Both the position numbers and the translations under genes were made by a program. Below are positions 1 through 8,970 of a stretch of DNA of 64,000 nt, one piece after another. This DNA comes from Dyadobacter psychrotolerans. GTDB lineage: Bacteria; Bacteroidota; Bacteroidia; Cytophagales; Spirosomataceae. Under the pieces are notes generated by a model. The model saw nothing but the letters and a program-made list of their open reading frames with translations. It searched no databases and was not told the DNA's origin. Position 1 is the first letter of the stretch, and each line of letters starts with the position of its first letter. The stretch covers positions 186,001 to 250,000 of the forward strand of contig NZ_SMFL01000009.1 in the NCBI RefSeq assembly GCF_004349265.1, read 5' to 3'.

Positions 1-1827
1 AAGAATGATACCCGTTAAAAGTGTCGTTACGTTCGAGTCAATAATCGCAGTCAGAGAGTGTTTAAAACCGTCTGTTACTGCCTGGCGGAAAGGCTTCCCT
101 TCTTCAATTTCAACTTTAATACCCTCATAAATAAGTACGTTCGCATCCACAGCCATACCGATTGTAAGAACAATACCGGCAATACCCGAAAGTGTAAGCA
201 CTGCACCGATTGATGCCATGATACCCAACAGGAAGAAAAGGTTAATTAAAAGAGCTAAATCCGCGATCCAACCTGCCTTGCTGTAATAAGCAAGCATAAA
301 TACCAAAACAATTGCCAAACCAACAAGCGAAGAAACAACTCCGTCACGGATCGCCTCAGCACCCAAAGTTGAACCCACAACCGCTTCTTCAACGATGTTT
401 GTTGGAGCCGGCAGTTTACCTGCTTTCAAAACGTTGGACATATCCTTCGTTTCTTCAACTGTGAAGTTACCGGTGATGCTTGAGTTACCATTTGGTATTT
501 CACCCTGAACCGTTGGCGCAGTATAAACAAGGTTATCGATGATGATAGCAACCGGACGACCTACGCTTCTGGCAGTTAGTGTACGCCATTTACGGGCACC
601 TTCGCCGTTCATACGCATGGTTACTTCCGGACGGCCTCTATCATCGTAATCATGCGTTGCATCTACAATCACATCACCTTCCATGGCAGCCTGGCCATTG
701 GATTTTTTAATAAAGTACAAAGGCAGGATCAGTTGGTTGTTCGCACCTTCGGTTCCTTTGCGGTCCCACATGAAAACAAGGTCAGCAGGGAAGAAAGATT
801 TCACTTCCGGACGACGAAGAATTTCACCTGCACGGGCTGTATCTTTCATATAAACACCAAGTCCTTGTGGCATTGGAACAAAAAGGTTCGTCAATGCTGC
901 GCTCTGTGCTGCCAAAGCAGAAGAATCCGTTTTGGTAGAATCTGCTCCTTTTTGTTCAAGCTGAGCAGCAAGACCGCCTAAACCCGTTTTTTTTGTTGTA
1001 TCTGTTGCCGCTGCCGCAGTTGGTTTTGCCAATGCTTTTTGAGCTGCATCTTCTCTTGTAAGGAATTTACCAAGCTGATCAAGTCCTGATGCTAATTCGT
1101 TGGTAAGATAAACTTCTGAGAATTCAAGTTTCGCTGCACCTGATAACAAACGACGTACACGTTCCGGATTATCAACACCCGGAAGTTCAACCAAAATCTG
1201 GTTTTTACCAGGCAATCTCTGAATGTTAGGGTTTGTTACACCAAATTTGTCAATACGGGCCTGTGTGATCTGGAATGCTCTTTCGATAGATCCGTCAATC
1301 TCAGTGTTCAGCATTTTTACAACATCTCCGTCAGAAGAATTACTGTTGATTTTGCTTCTGTTTGCACTGTTTGCAAATACGCTGGCAAGAGGTGTGTTAG
1401 GCGCTGCTTCTTTGTAAGCTTTTACAAAAAGATTGACAAAAGAACTGTTGCTGGCTTTTTTATCCTCACTTGCTTTTTTAATAGCCTGCTGAAATGCTGC
1501 ACTGCGGGCATTTCCACCAGCCATTCCTCTAAGAATATCAACCGGAGAAACTTCCAATACTACGTGCATACCACCCTGAAGGTCAAGTCCAAGACTTAGC
1601 TCACGTTCCATTACTTCCTGCAAAGTGTGTCCGATGTACACATCTTCACGCCACAATGAGTCGATGTAATGTTGTTTTTTTGAAATGTCGACCTTACCGT
1701 CCGAACCGGTAGCATAGGTTTCCGCTTTTCCCTTGATGTTCATCGAAACGAACGTAAAGGAGAGGTAATAGACACTGATCAGGGCAAGCACAATGGTTAG
1801 CCCTAATATTCCATTTTTATTGGTCAT
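1..1827 (-). CDS. secDF: Protein translocase subunit SecD/SecDF (3' end beyond window)
   Basis: Membrane component of the Sec system that uses the proton gradient to finish export of proteins through SecYEG. Reading minus from ATG at 1827 gives an open frame of about 609 codons to the window edge. Residues about 5-25 form the first membrane helix. A GLDLQGG motif near residue 79 is the classic SecD signature after TM1. A long periplasmic region follows, then several helices with a GIAGIVLTIGMAVDANV motif at about 547-565, the conserved SecD TM4 segment with its Asp. In Bacteroidota SecD and SecF are normally fused into about 1000 residues, so I infer SecDF, but the SecF half is outside the window. 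It is preceded by a small conserved membrane protein gene on the same strand. Confidence 0.95.
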   Translation of the reverse strand, partial: MTNKNGILGLTIVLALISVYYLSFTFVSMNIKGKAETYATGSDGKVDISKKQHYIDSLWREDVYIGHTLQEVMERELSLGLDLQGGMHVVLEVSPVDILRGMAGGNARSAAFQQAIKKASEDKKASNSSFVNLFVKAYKEAAPNTPLASVFANSANRSKINSNSSDGDVVKMLNTEIDGSIERAFQITQARIDKFGVTNPNIQRLPGKNQILVELPGVDNPERVRRLLSGAAKLEFSEVYLTNELASGLDQLGKFLTREDAAQKALAKPTAAAATDTTKKTGLGGLAAQLEQKGADSTKTDSSALAAQSAALTNLFVPMPQGLGVYMKDTARAGEILRRPEVKSFFPADLVFMWDRKGTEGANNQLILPLYFIKKSNGQAAMEGDVIVDATHDYDDRGRPEVTMRMNGEGARKWRTLTARSVGRPVAIIIDNLVYTAPTVQGEIPNGNSSITGNFTVEETKDMSNVLKAGKLPAPTNIVEEAVVGSTLGAEAIRDGVVSSLVGLAIVLVFMLAYYSKAGWIADLALLINLFFLLGIMASIGAVLTLSGIAGIVLTIGMAVDANVLIYEGIKVEIEEGKPFRQAVTDGFKHSLTAIIDSNVTTLLTGIIL

Positions 1828-1976
1828 TGGTATTATTAAATTGATTGGATTTACAAAAACAAGGGATGGCTGAGAGCCATTAAAATCTCAATTTTAAACA
1901 GTTAACAATAAGTATGGCTTCCGCCAAAGCATATCAAAATCAACGTATTCAAAATGAAAGCAGAACCGACTGAAAA

Positions 1977-2399
1977 TCAGGGAGCGTTGGTGACGATATA
2001 CCGGCCAAAGATCCGGTTGAAACAGGAGAACAAGTAAGCAGGTTCTCTGAAAGCGAACTCAAAAACCGTTTCTTCCTGAATAAAACTCCAGGCCGGCTGA
2101 GGAACAAAATAAAAGTATTGAAAGAAGTCAAATGAAATTGCGGGAGTGATTACCGCATCCAGAGAAAGAGAACTTACCCTGGCCTGGTCACCATCGGCAG
2201 TATTGGAATCATCATTTTGCGATACGTCGTGGATAACCGATTTACTGCTTCCCGAATATTTGTGATCCTGATCATTATCAACCGACCACGACTTCACCCC
2301 TGCTACCATCAAAAGCATGGCAGCCATTAGTAAAGTAATTGTCTGATTTATAAAGCTTCGGCTCTTCACAGTATTTATGATCCTTCGTTTAAACCGCAA
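1977..2399 (-). CDS. Small hypothetical membrane-anchored protein
   Basis: I do not recognise a characterised family. The frame encodes about 140 residues: a basic N-terminus (MRFKRRIINTVKSR), one hydrophobic helix at about 18-36, a polar Asp/Ser-rich stretch at about 40-75, and a C-terminus ending in the motif FNRIFGRYIVTNAP. I believe I have seen that ending in other Cytophagales proteins of this size, which supports a real gene. The first codon is TTG at 2399; the first in-frame ATG (residue 25) would cut into the hydrophobic helix, so TTG is preferred. It lies 149 bp upstream of secDF on the same strand. Topology suggests N-in with the conserved tail outside. Function unknown. Confidence 0.6.
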   Translation of the reverse strand: MRFKRRIINTVKSRSFINQTITLLMAAMLLMVAGVKSWSVDNDQDHKYSGSSKSVIHDVSQNDDSNTADGDQARVSSLSLDAVITPAISFDFFQYFYFVPQPAWSFIQEETVFEFAFREPAYLFSCFNRIFGRYIVTNAP

Positions 2400-2513
2400 A
2401 TTTTAAAGTAAAATATCACAATCGCAAATAAAATTTTGCATTATCAGATTCGCGGAATAAATAATTGTGGTAAAAACCGTGTTTGAATATGTTCCAAATC
2501 GTTAAACGGCATT

Positions 2514-3629
2514 TTAGTGTCCATATTTTTTCATCAGTTCCAAAACTTTTTCTTTTGGTAATTCTTCTGCCAGATGCCCCTGAGTACCTGTTGTTGTTTT
2601 GGCCATGAAAAGCGAATTAATAATTGCTTCTTCCGTGGCTTCGATCACTGCTAAAAAGAGGGGTGATACATAATCATTATTCAGCAAAGTTGCTCCATAG
2701 GTAGACTGAGGCGCGTCTTGAAGTACGCGGTTTACAGTTGAAAAAGCAATAACATAATCTCCGCTTCCGTTGGAGGCGATTCCGCCAGTCTGTGCCATTC
2801 CCATTATAGCTCTTTTCGCAAGACGTTTAAGGTTACGGGCATCCAAAGGCGCATCCGTGGCAACCACAATCATGCAGGATCCGTCAGAAGATTTATCCAG
2901 AGATTCTTTAAAAGCATATTTTCCCAATTCTTCCCCAACCGGAACGCCGTTTACTTTTAAAACACCTCCAAAATTTGTCTGCACAATTACGCCGACTGTA
3001 TATCCTCCCAGTTTAACAGGTAATTTTCGTGAAGAAGTTCCTATACCGCCTTTCCAGTTAAAACATACCGTACCTGTTCCTGCACCTACATTTCCCTCCG
3101 CCACCGGCCCGCTTCCGGCCTGTGCCAAGGCGTTGAGAACATGCTCTCTTTTTACATATCTGCTGCGAATGTCATTCAGATAACCATCATTTGTTTCCCC
3201 GACAACCGGATTGACGGAGCGTACATTTTCATTTCCTGTTTGCCCAAGCGTCCAGTCAAGCAAAGCATCAACCGCAGTCGGGACATTTAATGTATTGGTT
3301 AAAATAATAGGTGTTTCAATCGTACCCAATTCTTCAACTTGCGAATACCCTGCAAGTTTTCCAAAACCGTTTCCAATGTAAATAGCAGCAGGCACCTTCT
3401 GCTGAAATATATTACCGTCATGCGGCACAATAGCAGTTACTCCTGTGCGAATATCCGTACCTTCCGAAAGCGTGATCTGACCTACCTTGACCCCGGTAAC
3501 ATCCGTAATGGCATTGAGGGTGCCCGTTGGCAAAACACCAATTTTTATCCCCAATTCACGAGGACGGGTTTGAGCATATACATTAACAGCAGTACTTACG
3601 GATAATAAAAGCAGAAAAAACTTTTTCAC
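2514..3629 (-). CDS. P1 family peptidase (DmpA/BapA-type aminopeptidase, MEROPS S58)
   Basis: N-terminal nucleophile hydrolase that matures by self-cleavage and removes N-terminal residues (L/D- or beta-aminopeptidase activity in characterised members). The 371-residue protein starts with a signal peptide (MKKFFLLLLSVSTAVNVYAQ), so it is probably periplasmic. The family region LNAITDVTGVKVGQ starts near residue 38. The self-processing site is visible as ASNGSGDYVIAFST, which by analogy with DmpA places cleavage at Gly288-Ser289, with Ser289 the nucleophile of the beta chain. Asn-rich loops (IYIGNGFGKLAGY, residues 83-95) typical of the family are present. Single gene, followed by the DUF4249/TonB receptor pair on the same strand but separated by a terminator. 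Substrate unknown. Confidence 0.92.
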   Translation of the reverse strand: MKKFFLLLLSVSTAVNVYAQTRPRELGIKIGVLPTGTLNAITDVTGVKVGQITLSEGTDIRTGVTAIVPHDGNIFQQKVPAAIYIGNGFGKLAGYSQVEELGTIETPIILTNTLNVPTAVDALLDWTLGQTGNENVRSVNPVVGETNDGYLNDIRSRYVKREHVLNALAQAGSGPVAEGNVGAGTGTVCFNWKGGIGTSSRKLPVKLGGYTVGVIVQTNFGGVLKVNGVPVGEELGKYAFKESLDKSSDGSCMIVVATDAPLDARNLKRLAKRAIMGMAQTGGIASNGSGDYVIAFSTVNRVLQDAPQSTYGATLLNNDYVSPLFLAVIEATEEAIINSLFMAKTTTGTQGHLAEELPKEKVLELMKKYGH

Positions 3630-3739
3630 CTGGATGAGTTTGAAATACGCATTAAATTACAAAAAGGCCTGTGATTATTTTAGTGGAGATGCTATAGATC
3701 AAAAACTTTATTTTTAAAATGCCTGTAAAATTAACAAAG

Positions 3740-3783
3740 CAAAAAATCCTGCTGAATCTAATAAATTAGTATCGGCAGGATTA
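3740..3783 (-). terminator. Rho-independent terminator after the DUF4249 gene
   Basis: On the minus strand an AATCCTGC/GCAGGATT stem (3745-3752 with 3775-3782) with an internal CTAAT/ATTAG stem is followed by six T. It lies directly downstream of the DUF4249 stop at 3808 and ends the receptor/DUF4249 transcript. Confidence 0.8.
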
Positions 3784-3807
3784 AAACAATAGCAATTTCC
3801 TGGCTTG

Positions 3808-4743
3808 TCACTCTTCAGGCCGCGCTTTTTTAGGGTCAATAACTGTTTCCAGCTTACTAACTGCAGAGGCTCCAAAATAGCCTAACGCCTTTTCACCGGC
3901 CGGATTTGCATTTACTACATTAGACTTAACATTCGTGATCGGAGTTGCAAAGAGTCCGCCATTTGCAGCCTGTTCCCGAACCTGATTTAAAAAAGCAAAT
4001 GCCTCCTGCGTAATGCTATGCAATTCTACCCCCACTGATGCACCTGCCGAATACAGTGAATCAGTTGTGATGGACTGGCGTAACGGCTGTATGAAGATCA
4101 ACCCGTCAGAAGGTGCGCCTGCGTTAAATGCTGCATCGTAGGCTGTGGAAATAAAAGGCGCTTTATCAACAACAGCTTTTCCGCGAATTACAGGTTTGAT
4201 CCAGTAAGTATCTCCCTCTCCCACAAAATCCCTTGCATAAAAAGATACAATAAAACCTTCTTTCGGACCTTTATCCGGCTTAAAAGGAAGCGTTTCTTTT
4301 TGATAAACAATGGAATCAACAGTTGGAACTCTTTTGATTTGATTAACGGCAGTAAATACATCTGCCTGATTTTTGACTTTCAGGGTATATGTGCGCCCGA
4401 TACGACCCAGCGTGTCTTTGCCTGTACCTGCCCAAACATATTTTCCGTTACCTGCCAGGTCCTTAAACTGGTATACCGTTCCCAGGTTATCAGTTACAGT
4501 AACTTCCGCAGCCAGCACAGGTTTCGGCGTTGTGTTACTGAAATAAGAAGCTGACCAGGATAGATTAATTGTTTGCGGTCCGGGTTGGTTGGTAATCCAT
4601 CCGTCAACGACAAGCTGTGGCGGCCCGGTTGTTGTTTCCAGATCAATTACATCCTCGCAGCCTGTCAATCCTGCAAGAAGAATAAAAGCCAGGGATACCA
4701 AACCCGTATTTTTTAAGATTGATATTTTATTTAAATATTTCAT
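3808..4743 (-). CDS. DUF4249 domain-containing outer-membrane lipoprotein
   Basis: Predicted lipoprotein of about 311 residues. ATG at 4743 is chosen over the in-frame TTG at 4749. A signal peptide ends in the lipobox LTGC (acylated Cys29). The mature part begins CEDVIDLE, followed by PQLVVDGWITNQPGPQTINLSWSASYF, the hallmark start of DUF4249, with beta-rich sequence to the end. The gene begins 12 bp after the stop of the TonB-dependent receptor on the same strand; this receptor/DUF4249 pairing is common in Bacteroidota. I infer that it works with the receptor at the outer membrane, perhaps in substrate capture. Ligand unknown. A terminator follows. Confidence 0.9.
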   Translation of the reverse strand: MKYLNKISILKNTGLVSLAFILLAGLTGCEDVIDLETTTGPPQLVVDGWITNQPGPQTINLSWSASYFSNTTPKPVLAAEVTVTDNLGTVYQFKDLAGNGKYVWAGTGKDTLGRIGRTYTLKVKNQADVFTAVNQIKRVPTVDSIVYQKETLPFKPDKGPKEGFIVSFYARDFVGEGDTYWIKPVIRGKAVVDKAPFISTAYDAAFNAGAPSDGLIFIQPLRQSITTDSLYSAGASVGVELHSITQEAFAFLNQVREQAANGGLFATPITNVKSNVVNANPAGEKALGYFGASAVSKLETVIDPKKARPEE

Positions 4744-4755
4744 TTTCAATGACTT

Positions 4756-7128
4756 TTAAAACTTGAAATTATAAGTAATGGCCGGAATAAGGCTACCGAT
4801 AACAGCATAACGCACTGCTTCTGTTTTCAGCGGATTGTCTTCATTGGCTCTTGTATAAACAGAAAACGGATTGCGACGGTTGTAAACATTATAAACCGAG
4901 AACACCCATTCTCCGTCACCAGACCCAAATAATTTCCTTTTAGATTTCAATGTCGCAGCCAGGTCCAGGCGGTGATAAGCCGGAATCCTGTTGTTGTTTC
5001 TTGCTCCGTTGTAATTGTTTCCAACAACAAAACCCAGTGCGTTGTAGCTATTTGTAGGGAAAGTGGCTGGCGTTCCGGTTGCAATTGTAAAATTCGCAGA
5101 GAGCGTCAGTCTTTTTTTCAATTCATAAATAGCGACTGAGGTGAAGTTATGCGGTTTGTCAAATCTGGCCGGAAACCAGTCGTTGTTATTGATTGTTTCA
5201 ACGAGCCTCTCCGTTCTGGATAGTGTGTAGCTCACCCAGCCCGTCAGTTTACCCTTGTTCTTTTTAAGATAAAATTCCGCTCCGTATGCTCTGCCTTTAC
5301 CGAACAGTAAATCTCCGGCAACATATTGATTCAGCAGCAAGTCTGAGCCGGGAACGTAATCAATCTGATTATAAAGCTTTTTGTAATAAACCTCAACGGA
5401 AGCTTCATACGTGTTTTCTTTAAAGTTTTTAAACCATCCCAGCGCAACCTGATCCGCTTTTTCAGGGGCGATGTTGAAAGAACTCAAAGTCCAGACATCA
5501 AGCGGCGAACTGGCCGCCGTATTGGAAAGCAAATGCAGATATTGTGCCGTGCGATTGTAACTTGCCTTAATAGAAGTAGACGGAGAAACGCCGATGTTTA
5601 CAGAAAAACGAGGTTCCCAGTTTGCATAAGATTTGATGAGATCATTCTTTCCATATTCTTTCGCCGGAAAGATGGGAAGCTTTCTTTCCCCTTTATTTAT
5701 TTCAAGATAGTCAAACTCAGTTCCTGGTCCCAGGCTGCGGAAATATGAGTATCTCAATCCGTACTGAAGTGAAATTTTGTCAGTTAGTTTTTGTTCATTC
5801 CCTATGTATAAAGCAGATTCATCCGCATATCGGGGATCAAGACTAATGTCCGTTCCTTCTCCTTCCGACACGGCAATAGCTTTACCCGGACGGGAATCGT
5901 AGCGAATATACTGGCCGCCAAATGTCAGCTGGTTGTTCGGCGTCAGATAATAAGTAAAATCGGGTTTGATACTGGAACTGATGATCTTGGATTTCCAGTC
6001 AAATTTATCTTTAGCATTTTCATCATTTTGATTTTGGCCAAGAGAATAGTCATAATTACTGTAAAAAGCAGTCAGGTTCATAAACAGTTTATTGGAAAAA
6101 ATATGGTTCCAACGCCCGGTTGCCGTTACATTCCCCCATCCAAAACCAAAATCTCCTCCGCCAAAAACATCTTTACCCAAATATCCTGAGGCAAAAAACG
6201 TATCCTTATCTCCAAGCCTGTAATTAACCTTACCTGTCAGGTCATAAAAATAAAATTTCGAGTCACGAAGATCTTTGTTCAAAAAAGGTTTGGCAAGAAC
6301 ATCTATATAAGACCTGCGCCCGGCAACAATAAAGGAACCCTTACCCTCAGCAAACGGCTGCTCATAGGTAAGTCTGGAAAAAATAGTACCCAAACCGCCG
6401 TTGATTTCCCGTTTTTTGGAATTTCCTTCCTTCATCCTGACATCCAGAATAGAAGAAATCCTTCCTCCGTATTGAGCCGGAATCCCGCCTTTGATCAACT
6501 TCACGTCTTTTACAGCATCCGGATTAAATACCGAGAAAAAACCGAACAAGTGAGATGAATTATAAACCGGAGCTTCATCCAGTAATACCAAATTTTGAGA
6601 AATATCTCCACCCCGGACATTAAATCCTGAGGCACCTTCTCCTACGGTTGTAACACCCGGCAAAAGCTGAATACTTCTTACCAAATCAACCTCCCCAAAA
6701 AGGGCAGGCATTTTTTTGATGGTTTTCATTTCCACTTTATTTACAGACATCTCAATGCTTTTTACATTTTCATCTGCTTTTTTGGTAGAAATGGTTACCT
6801 CGGCCAGCTCATTACTCTCGTCACCCATTTCGATACTTACAGTTTTGTCCGCATCAAGAATAACTGTTTTTGTTGTTTTCTGATATCCTATATAGGTATA
6901 AACCAATGTATAGGAACCGGAGGGCAAAGTAATCGAGTAAAAACCATAAGGATTGGTAACAACACCTGTTTCAGCTTCCCGAACATAAACGGAAACACCA
7001 ATCAGTCCCTCACCATTGGAGACGTCTTTAACAAAACCACTTACGGTATGCTTGTCTTGGGCGTAAGCAGATACACTGCATAACAGCAGCATCAGGGTAA
7101 TGAATTTTTTCAATAGTTTATTCATCAT
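4756..7128 (-). CDS. TonB-dependent receptor with carboxypeptidase-regulatory-like domain
   Basis: Outer-membrane active transporter of 790 residues. The signal peptide covers residues 1-24 (ends SAYAQ; a second ATG lies one codon in). A carboxypeptidase-regulatory-like beta-sandwich at about 28-105 (VSGFVKDVSNGEGLIGVSVYV ... GSYTLVYTYIGYQ) is followed by the plug at about 125-235 (LPGVTTVGEGASGFNVRGGD; APVYNSSHLFGFFSVFNPD; IKGGIPAQYGGR). A long beta-barrel then ends in the aromatic YNFKF. First gene of a two-gene unit with the DUF4249 lipoprotein. No FecI/FecR-type regulator is adjacent. The substrate cannot be told from sequence. Upstream (7129-7353) lies 225 bp with no gene and no clear motif. 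Confidence 0.95.
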   Translation of the reverse strand: MMNKLLKKFITLMLLLCSVSAYAQDKHTVSGFVKDVSNGEGLIGVSVYVREAETGVVTNPYGFYSITLPSGSYTLVYTYIGYQKTTKTVILDADKTVSIEMGDESNELAEVTISTKKADENVKSIEMSVNKVEMKTIKKMPALFGEVDLVRSIQLLPGVTTVGEGASGFNVRGGDISQNLVLLDEAPVYNSSHLFGFFSVFNPDAVKDVKLIKGGIPAQYGGRISSILDVRMKEGNSKKREINGGLGTIFSRLTYEQPFAEGKGSFIVAGRRSYIDVLAKPFLNKDLRDSKFYFYDLTGKVNYRLGDKDTFFASGYLGKDVFGGGDFGFGWGNVTATGRWNHIFSNKLFMNLTAFYSNYDYSLGQNQNDENAKDKFDWKSKIISSSIKPDFTYYLTPNNQLTFGGQYIRYDSRPGKAIAVSEGEGTDISLDPRYADESALYIGNEQKLTDKISLQYGLRYSYFRSLGPGTEFDYLEINKGERKLPIFPAKEYGKNDLIKSYANWEPRFSVNIGVSPSTSIKASYNRTAQYLHLLSNTAASSPLDVWTLSSFNIAPEKADQVALGWFKNFKENTYEASVEVYYKKLYNQIDYVPGSDLLLNQYVAGDLLFGKGRAYGAEFYLKKNKGKLTGWVSYTLSRTERLVETINNNDWFPARFDKPHNFTSVAIYELKKRLTLSANFTIATGTPATFPTNSYNALGFVVGNNYNGARNNNRIPAYHRLDLAATLKSKRKLFGSGDGEWVFSVYNVYNRRNPFSVYTRANEDNPLKTEAVRYAVIGSLIPAITYNFKF

Positions 7129-7353
7129 GACTCATTCTTGTGTGGCGTAAATTGAATTTTTCTTATGACGTGACAACTTCCCTGGTTCTTACCCTAAATT
7201 ATTTTAGTAAAAAATAAAGAAGGTGATTTTATCTGATACGCAAAACAAGCAAGAAAACGCGTGTAATGAAACCAATTAATGATGAACTGACAGAAACGGG
7301 GAGTGAATGGAAAGGCCGGTTATTTAAAATGCTTTTTAAATTTTTGAATTATT

Positions 7354-7845
7354 TCAGGAGAAAACACTTACATGACTATCATCCTGGCAGTCTTTCAGCA
7401 ACGCACTTATGGTCTTTTGTAAAACGGGATGTACTAAATCAGGAGCGATTTCTGCCAGCGGAGTCAACGTAAAACGTCTTTCATGCAGGCGCGGATGAGG
7501 GATCGTTAGCCGGGCGCTATCTACAACCAAATCCTGGAAGAATAAAATATCAATATCGATCACGCGTGCTCCCCAGCGTTCATAGCGGACGCGGCCCAAT
7601 TCATGCTCAATACTTAAAATCAATCGAAGTACTTCTTCCGAAACAAGAACTGTGTTAATTGCAAGAACCTGATTAAGAAACGAAGGCTGGTCGATGACAC
7701 CCCAGGGAGCTGTCTCGTAAACAGAGGAAGCCCGAATGATCTGCCCGATTTCATTCTGTATCATTTCTGCCGCTGACAGCATGACCTGCACCCTGTCGCC
7801 AAGATTAGAACCCAGAAGCAAGTAAACCGTATTTTCAGAATTCAT
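7354..7845 (-). CDS. folK: 2-amino-4-hydroxy-6-hydroxymethyldihydropteridine pyrophosphokinase
   Basis: Cytosolic folate-pathway enzyme (EC 2.7.6.3) that transfers pyrophosphate from ATP to 6-hydroxymethyl-7,8-dihydropterin before condensation with p-aminobenzoate. The 163-residue length fits the family. Visible motifs are LLLGSNLGDR at the N-terminus, SSVYETAPWGVIDQPSFLNQV (pterin side), GRVRYERWGARVIDIDILFF (ATP/Mg loop with the two catalytic Asp) and IPHPRLHERRFTL. It lies downstream of rpmB on the same strand but beyond rpmB's terminator, so it probably has its own promoter or is reached by read-through. A plus-strand frame overlapping its 3' end is taken as a shadow. Confidence 0.96.
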   Translation of the reverse strand: MNSENTVYLLLGSNLGDRVQVMLSAAEMIQNEIGQIIRASSVYETAPWGVIDQPSFLNQVLAINTVLVSEEVLRLILSIEHELGRVRYERWGARVIDIDILFFQDLVVDSARLTIPHPRLHERRFTLTPLAEIAPDLVHPVLQKTISALLKDCQDDSHVSVFS

Positions 7846-7869
7846 AAGCGGTACAACATTTCAGACACG

Positions 7870-7903
7870 AAAAAAAGGACTTCCCGATAGAGAGAAGTCC
7901 TTT
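7870..7903 (-). terminator. Rho-independent terminator of rpmB
   Basis: On the minus strand a perfect AAGGACTTC/GAAGTCCTT stem (7875-7883 with 7894-7902) is followed by a run of T. It sits 21 bp past the rpmB stop. Confidence 0.9.
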
Positions 7904-7923
7904 CCAATAAATTCGTAAATTTC

Positions 7924-8163
7924 TTAGAACGTAAGTGTTCCTTTATCGTAAGCTTTTTGTATAGTCGCTTCAATACCATTTTTGTTGATGGTACGAAGTG
8001 CAGATGTTGCTACTCTAAGCGTAACCCATTCCCCTGTTGATGGAAGAAAGAAACGTTTCTTCTGCAAATTCGGGAAGAATTTACGTTTTGTTTTATTGTT
8101 AGCGTGGGAAACATTATTTCCAACACGAGTTCTTTTACCAGTTATTTGACAAATCTTAGCCAT
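7924..8163 (-). CDS. rpmB: 50S ribosomal protein L28
   Basis: Small basic protein of the large ribosomal subunit. The 79 residues start MAKICQITGKRTRVGNNVSHANNKTKRKFFPNLQ, the conserved L28 N-terminus, and continue WVTLRVATSALRTINKNGIEA, the conserved C-terminal half. It has none of the zinc-binding Cys pairs of the C+ form. In many Bacteroidota rpmB is followed by rpmG and a DUF4295 gene; here a strong terminator follows directly and those genes are absent. The preceding gene (93 bp upstream) is a response regulator on the same strand. Confidence 0.98.
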   Translation of the reverse strand: MAKICQITGKRTRVGNNVSHANNKTKRKFFPNLQKKRFFLPSTGEWVTLRVATSALRTINKNGIEATIQKAYDKGTLTF

Positions 8164-8256
8164 GACTTACTATTTTTCCAAATGAGGGTGCAAATATGCG
8201 CATTGTTTTTTTTAAACGCAAGTGTTACACGAATAAATTTTATAAAACATTTCAGA

Positions 8257-8943
8257 TTACCATCTCATCCTGAACCCGACTCCATGAATATTATCTATCC
8301 GTATATCAGGATCTTGTGATAAATATTTACGTAAACGTGAGATAAAAACATCCAGACTTCTGCCCATAAAATAATCGTCATCCCCCCAGATTGCTTTCAG
8401 CAAATCGTCTCTGCGAATGACCTGATCAGGCCGTTCAGCCAGATATTTAAGTACCTCTGCTTCACGAAAAGTAAGGTTCTGCGAACCGCCATTAATTGCC
8501 AGCGTAAGTTTCTGAAAATCAAAAGTATATTTACCTACGGCATTGGCATCGGGTTTTGCAGAAACGGGGCTGTCGGACTTACTTCTGCGCAAAAAAACGT
8601 CAATCCTGAGTTTCAATTCTTCTATGCTGAAAGGCTTGGTAACGTAGTCATCGCCACCCAGTTTCAAGCCTTTGATTTTGTCTTCCTGCAACGAGCGTGC
8701 AGTCAGAAAAAGGATGGGAACCTGACTGTCGGACTTCCTGATATTTTCAGCCAGCGTAAATCCGTCCATCTTTGGAAGCATCACATCAAGAACACAAATA
8801 TCGAAATGCTCTTTGCCAAAAATTTCCAATGCTTCTACTCCATCGTGCGCATGAACAATTTCATAATCATACTGTTCAAGGTTATCCTTGGTAGCAAAAG
8901 CCAGATTCGGATCGTCTTCTACGTATAAAATTTTCTTTTTCAA
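8257..8943 (-). CDS. OmpR-family response regulator
   Basis: Cytosolic DNA-binding partner of the histidine kinase encoded just upstream. The 228 residues comprise a receiver domain (about 3-118) with acidic pair Asp10/Asp11, phospho-acceptor Asp53 (CVLDVMLPKMDG), conserved Thr (FLTARS) and Lys (YVTKPF), then a winged-helix domain (about 132-228; LTFREAEVLKYLAERPDQVIRRDDLLKAIWG ... SRLRKYLSQDPDIRIDNIHGVGFRM). This is the architecture of RprY-like regulators of Bacteroidota. The kinase gene ends 27 bp before this start, so the two are co-transcribed. Target genes cannot be inferred from the window. Confidence 0.96.
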   Translation of the reverse strand: MKKKILYVEDDPNLAFATKDNLEQYDYEIVHAHDGVEALEIFGKEHFDICVLDVMLPKMDGFTLAENIRKSDSQVPILFLTARSLQEDKIKGLKLGGDDYVTKPFSIEELKLRIDVFLRRSKSDSPVSAKPDANAVGKYTFDFQKLTLAINGGSQNLTFREAEVLKYLAERPDQVIRRDDLLKAIWGDDDYFMGRSLDVFISRLRKYLSQDPDIRIDNIHGVGFRMRW

Positions 8944-8970
8944 CTCGGTTTCTGTTTAGGTTTTAAAGAT

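Noticed and set aside
1866..1880. ATGGCT/AGCCAT hairpin before secDF as terminator or regulator
   Set aside because: The stem is only 6 bp with no T run; no better than chance in this AT-rich gap.
7266..7472. Plus-strand frame of 68 codons overlapping folK
   Set aside because: It overlaps the 3' end of folK on the opposite strand, its product is not family-like, and no ribosome site or promoter is evident.
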